Both the position numbers and the translations under genes were made by a program. DNA of 64,000 bases, taken from Leisingera sp. ANG-M7 (GTDB lineage: Bacteria; Pseudomonadota; Alphaproteobacteria; Rhodobacterales; Rhodobacteraceae). The stretch covers positions 372,001 through 436,000 of the forward strand of contig NZ_JWLI01000006.1 of assembly GCF_000813965.1 (NCBI RefSeq), written 5' to 3'. The notes beneath the pieces are model-generated. The model did no database searches. It was not told the DNA's origin and saw only the letters and a list, made by a program, of their open reading frames with translations. Numbering within the stretch: the first letter of the stretch is position 1; each line of letters opens with the position of its first letter. Shown here piece by piece: positions 47,093-54,257 of this stretch.

Positions 47093-47518
47093 TCAGGTGT
47101 CTTTCTTGGTCGCCAGCAGCAGATTGGTTTCGCTGCTCACGACCCCTTCGAACGTCCGGATTTTGGCTAGGGCAGCATCAAGCGTTTCCAGCGTCTCGGT
47201 GCCGAGTTCAATAATCAAATCCCAACGCCCGTTGGTGGTATGAATCGCCCGCACTTCCGGCAAGCCCTGCAACTGCCGGGTGATCCGGCTGGTGCCGCGG
47301 CCTTCGATCCCGATCATCATCAGCCCGCGCACGGGATCGCGCAGGACATCCTCTTTCAGCACGACAGTGAACCCCAGGATATCCCCACGCGCCTGCAGCC
47401 GCTCGATCCGCGCCCGCACAGTCGTCCGCGACAGGTTCAGCTCCAATGCCAGATCCGAAAGCGACGCCCGTGCATTGTGCCGCAGGGCTGACACCAGTCG
47501 CTCATCCGTTTTGTCCAT
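47093..47518 (-). CDS. Lrp/AsnC-family transcriptional regulator
   Basis: A 141-residue regulator with an N-terminal helix-turn-helix (about 4-60; LNLSRTTVRARIERLQARG) and a C-terminal RAM ligand domain (about 65-130; GRGTSRITRQLQG, then WDLIIELGTETLETLDAAL). It is divergent from the arginase-ctlX-ocd operon, so it probably controls that operon in response to arginine, ornithine or citrulline (inference). Confidence 0.92.
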   Translation of the reverse strand: MDKTDERLVSALRHNARASLSDLALELNLSRTTVRARIERLQARGDILGFTVVLKEDVLRDPVRGLMMIGIEGRGTSRITRQLQGLPEVRAIHTTNGRWDLIIELGTETLETLDAALAKIRTFEGVVSSETNLLLATKKDT

Positions 47519-47532
47519 ACCCTACCCCATTT

Positions 47533-47567
47533 TGATCAATTGCCCATCATTATGAGCAAATTGATTG
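47533..47567. promoter_or_regulatory. Candidate Lrp-type operator between regulator and arginase genes
   Basis: ATCAATT at 47535-47541 and AATTGAT at 47559-47565 form an AT-rich inverted repeat with centres 24 bases apart. It lies in the divergent intergenic region, 15-50 bases before the regulator start and 64-98 before the arginase start. Confidence 0.45.
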
Positions 47568-47630
47568 CTGGTTTCCATCACGTTTCGGAAGTTTCTAGTA
47601 TCAAACCTGAGATTTTGGGAGATCAAAACA

Positions 47631-48557
47631 GTGACTTCACAACACTGCATCCTGATTGGCGCCCCGGTAGACAGCGGCAAACGCAGAGCTGGCTGCCTGA
47701 TGGGCCCCGACGCCTACCGAACCGCGGGCCTCACCGAAGCCCTGCAAAGTCTGGGTCACACCGTCGAAGACCTTGGCAACCAGTCTCCGGACACTCACGC
47801 CAAGGACACAAACGACGGGGTGGTTTATGCCCGCAACGAAACCATCGGCTGGACCTCCCGTCTGGCGCAGGCCGCCGAAGACGCGCTGGAGTGCGGCATG
47901 CCGATCTTCCTCGGAGGCGACCACTCGCTGTCGCTGGGATCGGTTGCCGGTGCCGCAAACCACGCCGCCAAGGCGGGTCGGCCGCTGTTTGTGCTGTGGC
48001 TGGACGCCCATACCGACTTCCACACACCGCAGACAACTGACAGCGGCAACCTGCACGGTACGCCAGTTGGATATTTCACTGGGCGCCAAGGCTTCGAAGG
48101 CTTTCCTGAAGTGACCAATCCGGTTCCGCAGGAAAACGTCTGCATGATCGGCCTGCGTTCAGTTGATACGCAAGAGCGGCTGGCACTGGAAGGCAGCAGC
48201 ATCCTGACACACGACATGCGCCATATTGATGAAAACGGCATTGCAGGGCCGCTGAACCGCTTCCTTGAGCGGGTTGCGCAGGCAAACGGCATGCTGCATG
48301 TCTCGCTGGACGTCGATTTCCTAGACCCCTCCGTGGCCCCCGCAGTCGGCACCACTGTGCCGGGCGGCGCCACTGTACGCGAGGCGCATCTCGTCTGTGA
48401 GATCCTGCATGATTCCGGCCTGATGACCTCGCTGGATCTTGTTGAGCTCAACCCTTTCCTCGACGAGCGCGGACGTACCGCGCATTTGATGGTGGACCTC
48501 TGCGCCTCAGCACTTGGCCGTCGCGTCTTTGACCGCCCGACGCGGAGCTACCAGTGA
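47631..48557 (+). CDS. rocF: Arginase
   Basis: A 308-residue manganese enzyme that splits arginine into ornithine and urea. Metal-binding motifs are GGDHSLSLGS near residue 100, LDAHTDFHT near residue 125 and SLDVDFLDPSVAPAVGT near residue 228. The opening IGAPVDSGKRRAGCLMGPDAYR is typical. I start at the GTG at 47631 with GGGAG upstream; the frame is open from 47565. It leads an operon with ctlX and ocd, each overlapping the next by four bases. Confidence 0.95.
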   Translation: MTSQHCILIGAPVDSGKRRAGCLMGPDAYRTAGLTEALQSLGHTVEDLGNQSPDTHAKDTNDGVVYARNETIGWTSRLAQAAEDALECGMPIFLGGDHSLSLGSVAGAANHAAKAGRPLFVLWLDAHTDFHTPQTTDSGNLHGTPVGYFTGRQGFEGFPEVTNPVPQENVCMIGLRSVDTQERLALEGSSILTHDMRHIDENGIAGPLNRFLERVAQANGMLHVSLDVDFLDPSVAPAVGTTVPGGATVREAHLVCEILHDSGLMTSLDLVELNPFLDERGRTAHLMVDLCASALGRRVFDRPTRSYQ

Positions 48558-49483
48558 GCAGCCTGCAAGCCCCCTCAGCAGTGGTGATGATCCGGCCCCA
48601 TCACTTCTGCTCGAACCCTGAAACTAAGGGCGATAACGCCTTTCAAACACTCGCAATCACCTCGGCTGAAGCAACTTCAGCCCAGGCACTGGCTGAGTTT
48701 GACGGCGCCGTGGAAAACCTGCGTAGCGCCGGTGTAACGGTGCATGTGTTCGACGACACCACCACCGAAACACCGGACAGCGTGTTCCCGAACAACTGGT
48801 TCTCCACCCATGCCGGCGGCCATGTTGCGGTGTACCCGATGTATGCCGAAAACCGACGCAAGGAACGCCGTTGGGACGTGATTGAGCTCCTTAAGCGCGA
48901 CTACCGCGTGCAGGACGTGATCGACTATTCCGGCCTGGAACAGGACAGCCTGTCGCTGGAAGGTACCGGCGCCATGGTGCTCGACCATATCGGGCGAATT
49001 GCCTACACGGTGAAATCAAACCGTGCTGATCCAGTACTTTTGGAACGCTTCTGCACGCATTTCAATTTTGAACCCATGGTGTTCGAAGCCAAAGATGATG
49101 CAGGCCGCGACGTTTACCACACCAATGTTCTGATGGGCATCGGCACCGAAAATGCGCTGATCTGCCTGGATATGATCGTCGACCCCGCCCGCCGTGCTGA
49201 GGTTGCGGCCCGGCTGGAGGAAACAGGCCGCCGGGTCATAGACCTGACGCCAGCACAGATCGCCAGTTTTGCGGGCAATGCCATGGAACTGACGGGCCGC
49301 AGGCGTCTTCTGGCACTTTCTGCCAAGGCGCTTGAGGCGCTGCGCCCGGATCAGATTTCGGTCATTGAGCAAAGCGCCGAGCTGCTGCCGCTCACCATTC
49401 CCACAATCGAAACCGCCGGCGGGTCGGTGCGCTGCATGCTGGCAGGCATCCACCTCAGCCCCCGTGAAAGGAAAACCGCATGA
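48554..49483 (+). CDS. ctlX: Citrulline utilisation hydrolase CtlX
   Basis: A 309-residue amidinotransferase/DDAH-fold protein. The conserved SVFPNNWFSTHAGG near residue 75 and LEGTGAMVLDHIGRIAY near residue 135 place it with CtlX. The catalytic His lies in DVYHTNVLMGIG near residue 192 and the cysteine in GGSVRCMLAGIHL near residue 297. CtlX converts citrulline to ornithine in roseobacters; the role here rests on homology and operon context. The start is a GTG overlapping the arginase stop by four bases. Confidence 0.88.
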   Translation: MSSLQAPSAVVMIRPHHFCSNPETKGDNAFQTLAITSAEATSAQALAEFDGAVENLRSAGVTVHVFDDTTTETPDSVFPNNWFSTHAGGHVAVYPMYAENRRKERRWDVIELLKRDYRVQDVIDYSGLEQDSLSLEGTGAMVLDHIGRIAYTVKSNRADPVLLERFCTHFNFEPMVFEAKDDAGRDVYHTNVLMGIGTENALICLDMIVDPARRAEVAARLEETGRRVIDLTPAQIASFAGNAMELTGRRRLLALSAKALEALRPDQISVIEQSAELLPLTIPTIETAGGSVRCMLAGIHLSPRERKTA

Positions 49484-50526
49484 CACAGCCTTCGGACAAG
49501 GCCCTGGTGCCTTTTGTCAGCGTCGACAACATGATGCGCCTCGTTCATCACATTGGCATCGAACAGATGCTGCGCGATCTCGCCGACTATGTCAAAGACG
49601 ATTTCAAGCGATGGGAACTGTTTGACAAGACCCCGCGCGTTGCCAGCCATTCCGACGTCGGCGTGATCGAGCTGATGCCAACCTCGGATGGCGAGGCCTA
49701 TGGTTTCAAATACGTGAACGGCCACCCGAAGAATACCTCCGAGGGGCTTCAGACCGTCACCGCCTTCGGGCTGCTTGCCGATGTCTACACTGGCTACCCG
49801 GTGCTGCTGACCGAGATGACCATGCTGACTGCGCTTCGTACCGCAGCAACATCAGCCATGGCCGCCAAGTATCTGGCCCCCAAGGGAGCGACAACCATGG
49901 CGATGATCGGCAATGGCGCCCAGTCCGAATTCCAGACCCTGGCAATGAAGGCAATCATCGGCCTGAAGTCCGTGCGGCTATATGACAAGGACGCCGCGGC
50001 GACCGAGAAATGCGCCCGCAACCTGCAGGGCCTGGGGATTGAAGTCGTCAGCTGTAAGACACCGGAAGAAGCCATTGAAGGCGCACAGATTCTCACCACC
50101 TGCACTGCCGACAAACAGTATGCCACTATCCTGACCGACAACATGGTCGGCAGCGGTGTGCATATCAACGCCATCGGCGGCGACTGCCCCGGCAAAACCG
50201 AACTGGCCGCAGGAATTCTCAGCCGTTCCGACGTGTTTGTGGAATACCCGCCCCAAACCCGGATCGAAGGCGAAATCCAGCAGATGCCGGAGGATTTTGC
50301 TGTGACCGAATTGTGGGAAGTCATTGCAGGCAAGAAGCAGGGCCGCACCGGAGACCGCCAGATCACCCTGTTCGACAGCGTCGGCTTCGCGATCGAGGAC
50401 TTCTCGGCGCTGCGCTACATCCGCGACCGCATCAAGGGCACGGACTATTTTATTGATCTGGACATGCTGGCGGACCCGGATGACCCGCGCGATCTGTTCG
50501 GCATGCTGCAGCGCGCAAAGGCCTGA
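49480..50526 (+). CDS. ocd: Ornithine cyclodeaminase
   Basis: A 348-residue NAD-dependent enzyme that converts ornithine to proline and ammonia. The crystallin-mu/OCD fold shows VYTGYPVLLTEMTMLTALRTAATSAMAA near residue 104 and the NAD site MIGNGAQSEFQTLA near residue 142. DCPGKTELAAGIL near residue 232 completes the active site region. Its start overlaps the ctlX stop in ATGA. With arginase and CtlX it makes a complete arginine/citrulline to proline route. Confidence 0.94.
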   Translation: MTQPSDKALVPFVSVDNMMRLVHHIGIEQMLRDLADYVKDDFKRWELFDKTPRVASHSDVGVIELMPTSDGEAYGFKYVNGHPKNTSEGLQTVTAFGLLADVYTGYPVLLTEMTMLTALRTAATSAMAAKYLAPKGATTMAMIGNGAQSEFQTLAMKAIIGLKSVRLYDKDAAATEKCARNLQGLGIEVVSCKTPEEAIEGAQILTTCTADKQYATILTDNMVGSGVHINAIGGDCPGKTELAAGILSRSDVFVEYPPQTRIEGEIQQMPEDFAVTELWEVIAGKKQGRTGDRQITLFDSVGFAIEDFSALRYIRDRIKGTDYFIDLDMLADPDDPRDLFGMLQRAKA

Positions 50527-50741
50527 TCCTGTTCCTGCGTTTGCCGTTAACGCGACAAGCGCAGAATTCACGATGAAAAAGTGCATTCATTGGGGAACCA
50601 ATCTGCGCCTCGCGCGTCTTGCTCTGGTAGGCAGCCTGCCGCTGCTACTGGACACGTCCCCAAATTGTCCGACAACTCGCCCCCGCCCTCTGCTGGCGGG
50701 GGCATTTTCTTTGACTGGGATCCTTGGCATCCAATAGCTGC
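50527..50741. other. Region between ocd and the small-protein cassette
   Basis: It holds the ocd terminator (50679-50709, separate entry), a near-match to the EcfG element (GGAAC at 50593 with CGTC 16 bases later) and no gene-like frame. An open frame from 50581 has an odd composition and no family. Confidence 0.5.
50679..50709 (+). terminator. Terminator after ocd
   Basis: GCCCCCGCC at 50679-50687 pairs with GGCGGGGGC at 50695-50703 around seven bases, followed by ATTTTCTTT. It isolates the arginine operon from the stress cassette. Confidence 0.8.
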
Positions 50742-50766
50742 GGAACCTTTTGCCCGCATATCCGTT
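50742..50766 (+). promoter_or_regulatory. EcfG-type promoter upstream of the DUF883-like gene
   Basis: GGAAC at 50742-50746 and CGTT at 50763-50766 with exactly 16 bases between. This is the EcfG (ECF15) general stress promoter pattern of alphaproteobacteria. It lies 62 bases before the ATG at 50829. Confidence 0.6.
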
Positions 50767-50828
50767 GACCCTGCACAAGGCGCCGATTGATGCGCTGCAA
50801 CGAGAACCAGATGCAAAGGAAAGTAAGT

Positions 50829-51107
50829 ATGACAAAGACAGCCGCAACAAAGCAGTTTGCCAACGCCGACGCCGCATCTGAAGAGCTCTCGGGCGAGCGG
50901 CTGGCTGACCGGGCTAAAGAGCAGGCCCAAGAGGCTGTTGAGCAGGCACAGGAAAGCCTGCAAGCCGGTATCAGCTATAGCAAGAGCGAAATCGAACGTC
51001 TGACCAGCCAGTCTCAGGACTTCATCAAAAAGAACCCAGGCCTGGCTGTGGCCGGTGCGCTTGGGGCTGGCGTTCTGCTTGGTTTCGCACTGCGCAGACG
51101 GTACTGA
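50829..51107 (+). CDS. DUF883/YqjD-ElaB-like membrane-anchored protein
   Basis: A 92-residue protein. A charged, helical N-terminal part (about 1-62, rich in Glu/Gln/Ala, likely coiled coil) is followed by KKNPGLAVAGALGAGVLLGF and a basic end (ALRRRY). This layout (coiled coil, NP, glycine-zipper helix, Arg tail) is that of YqjD/ElaB, which anchor stress-induced ribosome binding to the inner membrane in E. coli. I use the ATG at 50829 (AAGGAA upstream). An EcfG-type promoter stands ahead. Confidence 0.75.
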   Translation: MTKTAATKQFANADAASEELSGERLADRAKEQAQEAVEQAQESLQAGISYSKSEIERLTSQSQDFIKKNPGLAVAGALGAGVLLGFALRRRY

Positions 51108-51222
51108 TCTGCGAACCATTCCAACCTGTTACAGAAAGCTGCGCAGTTCGCGCAGCTTTTTCTTTTCAGTTTCCCGGATCCAACTGATTGCGCCCCTTTC
51201 AAGCTGAAACAACTTGCAGCCG

Positions 51223-51248
51223 GGAACCTTAACCCTCCTTCCGGCGTT
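51223..51248 (+). promoter_or_regulatory. EcfG-type promoter upstream of the PLDc_N gene
   Basis: GGAAC at 51223-51227 and CGTT at 51245-51248 with exactly 17 bases between, again the EcfG pattern. It lies 35 bases before the ATG at 51284. Confidence 0.6.
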
Positions 51249-51283
51249 TACCCTTCAGAATCAAATTCCCGAGGGAGAACATC

Positions 51284-51469
51284 ATGGAATATGGACTTAT
51301 TGGTCTGCTTGTTCTTGCAGCAGACATCTATGCGATCATCAAAATTGTCTCCTCCAGCGCCTCTGCCGTGGCAAAAATTCTCTGGGTTCTGCTGATCCTT
51401 CTGCTGCCGGTCGTGGGCTTCATTATCTGGCTGATTGCCGGTCCGAAATCTTCTGCCGCCCATATCTGA
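51284..51469 (+). CDS. PLDc_N domain small membrane protein
   Basis: A 61-residue protein with two hydrophobic segments (about 4-20 and 32-52; ILWVLLILLLPVVGFIIWLI). The end of the second, WxLxxLxxPxxGxxxWLIxGPK, is the phospholipase-D-nuclease N-terminal (PLDc_N) pattern as also seen at the N-terminus of cardiolipin synthases. Here it stands alone without the catalytic domain. GGGAG lies before the ATG. Function unknown; the promoter ahead suggests stress induction. Confidence 0.75.
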   Translation: MEYGLIGLLVLAADIYAIIKIVSSSASAVAKILWVLLILLLPVVGFIIWLIAGPKSSAAHI

Positions 51470-51592
51470 TCAACGCAATGACACCACCTGCTGGCCTGGC
51501 TCAAACAATGTCAGGCCGCGGACGTCCCTTGCGCAGTTTTAACCTGCGGAGCGCGCTGCAATTCAGCGCACAGATACCCGAGAGGCTTTCAA

Positions 51593-52045
51593 ATGACCAA
51601 CACTTCCAATTGGGAACAACAGGCACGCAGCCAGGCGGCTGGTTTGGGCCGCAAAGCCAAGGCTGCGGTGGCAGGAAAACTCCGTGAAGCGACGGACGCT
51701 GCCCAGTCTAAAGCCGCACAGGAGGTAGAGGCCACGTCGGAAGCAGCAGATGCCGCCGCCAGTGCATTCTCCCCCGGCTCGGTGCAAGCCCATGCTGCAA
51801 GCATGGTTGCCGGTCATTTGGAAGATGCCGCCCATCGCGTCCGGACGCTCGACATCGAACAAACTGTTGAGGATGTCAGCGCCTTCGCCCGCCGCAACCC
51901 GCTCTTGTTCTTGAGCGCGGCTGCTTTTGCTGGTTTCGCAGCAACCAGGTTTCTGAAGGCACACGACCCCGACCCTGAAGCGTCAACCGGTACTGTCCGC
52001 AATCCTGCTCCGGCGCATGAGGGAGGCGGTCATGGCGTATCGTGA
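51593..52045 (+). CDS. Hypothetical membrane-anchored protein of the stress cassette
   Basis: A 150-residue protein. The N-terminal 100 residues are Ala/Glu-rich and helical (QAAGLGRKAKAAVAGKLREA). FARRNPLLFLSAAAFAGFAA near residue 103 is a single membrane segment that follows RRNP exactly as in the other cassette proteins. The tail (about 125-150) is disordered. I do not recognise a named family; it resembles nutrient-deprivation-induced proteins of alphaproteobacteria. GAGG precedes the ATG. Its end overlaps the next gene by 14 bases. Confidence 0.65.
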   Translation: MTNTSNWEQQARSQAAGLGRKAKAAVAGKLREATDAAQSKAAQEVEATSEAADAAASAFSPGSVQAHAASMVAGHLEDAAHRVRTLDIEQTVEDVSAFARRNPLLFLSAAAFAGFAATRFLKAHDPDPEASTGTVRNPAPAHEGGGHGVS

Positions 52046-52433
52046 TTTGCGCGAGTCGCCGCAACTGTTGCTTGAAGCACTCCGTTATTTTGCAGCGTTG
52101 CTGCGCAGCGAAGCGGAACTGGCCAAGGGTGAGCTGAAAGAGAAGGCTGCCAGCGCCGGAACCGGCCTAGCCTGCCTGGCCGCCGCAGCGGTACTGGCCT
52201 TGACCGGTTTGCATGTGCTCGCGGCTGCGCTGGTTGCCTGGATTGCATCCGCTGGTTTGTCACCGGGGCTTGCTGCTTTGCTCGTCGGCGGCGTGCTTCT
52301 GGCAAGCGCCACAGGCCTTCTTGCCGCGGCCAAAGCGCGTTTGAACGGCAAGGCGCTACTACCCTCGCGCACCATCCGCAGCGTCCAACTGGACGCCGCC
52401 AGCATCAAGGAGGCCACTCATGACCGGAACTGA
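52032..52433 (+). CDS. Phage holin superfamily III-type (YqjE-like) membrane protein
   Basis: A 133-residue protein of the PF07332 type. After a charged N-terminal helix (LLRSEAELAKGELKEKAAS) two membrane helices follow at about 44-70 and 78-100. The name comes from sequence similarity only. E. coli YqjE belongs to the same family and is encoded after YqjD, as here. It overlaps both neighbours by 14 bases. I use the ATG at 52032 (GGGAGG upstream). Confidence 0.75.
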   Translation: MAYRDLRESPQLLLEALRYFAALLRSEAELAKGELKEKAASAGTGLACLAAAAVLALTGLHVLAAALVAWIASAGLSPGLAALLVGGVLLASATGLLAAAKARLNGKALLPSRTIRSVQLDAASIKEATHDRN

Positions 52434-53181
52434 CAAGCTCGTACAGCAGGCCGAAGAAAACAGACGCCGCTTGGCAGTTTCCCTGTCCGGGCTGTCCGGC
52501 GCCTTGTCGCCGCGCCATGTCACAGACCAGCTAGCGGCAACGGCCCACGGATATGGCGGCCAGCTGGGCCACGAGGCAATGTCCGCCGCCAAACGCAACC
52601 CAGCAGCGCTGCTGCTCACCGGCGCTGGCCTTGCACTTATGTTCATAGGCACTGGCAGCCGCCCGAAGACACCGGCGACCAGGTCCGCTGCGGTTGCGCC
52701 CGAAGCTGCATTTGAGGGCTTTGATGACCGTGTTGCCGCGGCGGATGCCGCCATGAAACAGGAGATGACTGGGATGAGCGACGAAAACTTCCGCAGCAGC
52801 AAGATGCGTGAGACTTTGAATGCAGGCTTGGATACTCTGCCCGATGCCGCCCGCAAACGGGTGCTCAAGGCCCGCACCGCCGCATTGCACGCTCAGGAAA
52901 AAGTTGAAGCACAGGCCGCCCGCACTGCGGCTCAGGGCCGGACTTTTTACAATCGCAACCCGCTGGCCGCAGGTGCCATTGCTCTTGGCCTTGGCGCGCT
53001 GATCGGTGCGCTCCTGCCGTCGACGCGCCACGAAGACGAATTGCTTGGTTCTCACAGGGATGCGCTGGCCGCCAAGGCAGAAGCGGCCCTGAGAGAAGAG
53101 ATGGACAAACTGTATCACAAAGCCAGCTCAAAACTTGTTTCAGAAGACGGCGGGCTGCCGCCCCGAACCGCCGCCGGCTAA
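52420..53181 (+). CDS. DUF3618-containing protein with two membrane segments
   Basis: A 253-residue protein. The N-terminus ENRRRLAVSLSGLSGALSPRH is the DUF3618 pattern. Two membrane segments follow NP motifs: KRNPAALLLTGAGLALMFIG near residue 65 and YNRNPLAAGAIALGLGALIG near residue 177. Between them lies a long helical soluble region (about 95-175). It overlaps the holin-type gene and precedes the PerM-type gene by five bases. Confidence 0.72.
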   Translation: MTGTDKLVQQAEENRRRLAVSLSGLSGALSPRHVTDQLAATAHGYGGQLGHEAMSAAKRNPAALLLTGAGLALMFIGTGSRPKTPATRSAAVAPEAAFEGFDDRVAAADAAMKQEMTGMSDENFRSSKMRETLNAGLDTLPDAARKRVLKARTAALHAQEKVEAQAARTAAQGRTFYNRNPLAAGAIALGLGALIGALLPSTRHEDELLGSHRDALAAKAEAALREEMDKLYHKASSKLVSEDGGLPPRTAAG

Positions 53182-53186
53182 CGGCC

Positions 53187-54218
53187 ATGCCCGGGTTTTT
53201 GAAAACCGTTCTTAGCGGCCGGGGGGTCCGTGTGATGCTGATGATCCTGACGGTCATCAGCATCACTGCTGCCTTGCAACTGGCACAGCAAATCCTTGCC
53301 CCGATGAGCTTTGCGCTTGTGTTGGGCGTGGTGGTGTCTCCGCTGGCCGATAAGCTGGCGCGCGCCGGCGTGCCGCGGCTGTTGATCGCTCTGACGCTGC
53401 TTCTGCTTTGCACGCTGTTTGTTGCTATCATCCTTCTTCTGATCGAACCGCTGATCAACGTGCTGATAGATGAACTGCCCCGCATAAAGTCGGTTATGGC
53501 CGGCCTGATCGACCGTGCCTCTTCTCTGCTACGAGGCATCGAAACAATCAGTCAGGAAATCGAAGAAAGCGTGGGCGCCGAAGCGGTGGAACCGCAAACT
53601 GCGATCCCCTCGGTCGGTGATGCCCTGTGGCTGGCACCGAGTTTCGTCTCACAGGTTTTCATCTTCGTGGGCACTCTGTTTTTCTTCACGCTGACCCGCA
53701 ACGATCTCTACCACCTTACGGGGCCGCTGAAGACCAGGCTGAAGCACGCAGATACCGTTGTTGCACGCTACTTTGCCGCGATCACCTTGGTGAACACCGG
53801 CCTGGGCGCTGTTACGGCAGCTGCAATGATGGCGCTTGGTGTTGAATATGCCCTTCTGTGGGGCTTGGCGGCGGGGCTGCTGAACTACGTGCTGTATCTG
53901 GGCCCGCTGCTGATAACTGTGAGCTTAGCCATTGCCGGCATGCTCCAGTTCCATGGTGTCTATGCTGTACTGCCGCCGGCTGCGTTCTTGCTGATCAACC
54001 TGGCGGAGGCCAACATTGTAACGCCGCTGGTTGTGGGCCAGCGCATGGCGATCAATCCCTTGCTGATCTTCATGGCGATTGTCTTCGGCTTGTGGCTGTG
54101 GGGGCCGGTCGGTGCCTTCGTAACATTGCCGCTGCTTCTTTGGCTTGGCGTTCTGCTGGAACCGCAGCCAGAGTCGAAAGGCCGCAAAGAAGAGGATCCG
54201 CTGCGCGAAGTCATGTAA
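53187..54218 (+). CDS. AI-2E/PerM family transporter
   Basis: A 343-residue integral membrane protein with about seven or eight hydrophobic segments. ILAPMSFALVLGVVVSPLADKL near residue 32 and LEYALLWGLAAGLLNYVLYLGPLL-like segment near residue 215 (GLLNYVLYLGP), then NPLLIFMAIVFGLWLWGPVGAF near residue 285, are typical of the PerM/YdiK group. Transported substrate is not known. It follows the DUF3618 gene closely, so it is likely the last gene of the cassette. Confidence 0.88.
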   Translation: MPGFLKTVLSGRGVRVMLMILTVISITAALQLAQQILAPMSFALVLGVVVSPLADKLARAGVPRLLIALTLLLLCTLFVAIILLLIEPLINVLIDELPRIKSVMAGLIDRASSLLRGIETISQEIEESVGAEAVEPQTAIPSVGDALWLAPSFVSQVFIFVGTLFFFTLTRNDLYHLTGPLKTRLKHADTVVARYFAAITLVNTGLGAVTAAAMMALGVEYALLWGLAAGLLNYVLYLGPLLITVSLAIAGMLQFHGVYAVLPPAAFLLINLAEANIVTPLVVGQRMAINPLLIFMAIVFGLWLWGPVGAFVTLPLLLWLGVLLEPQPESKGRKEEDPLREVM

Positions 54219-54257
54219 AACCAAGTCCGCGCCCCGCGCGGTCCGTGGTCTCTGCCG

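Noticed and set aside
50581-50790. 69-residue frame downstream of ocd
   Set aside because: It runs through the ocd terminator and has no family signature.
52032-52433. Prophage remnant because of a holin-type protein
   Set aside because: No phage structural, lysis or integrase genes nearby. The family name is historical, and YqjE of E. coli is a chromosomal protein.
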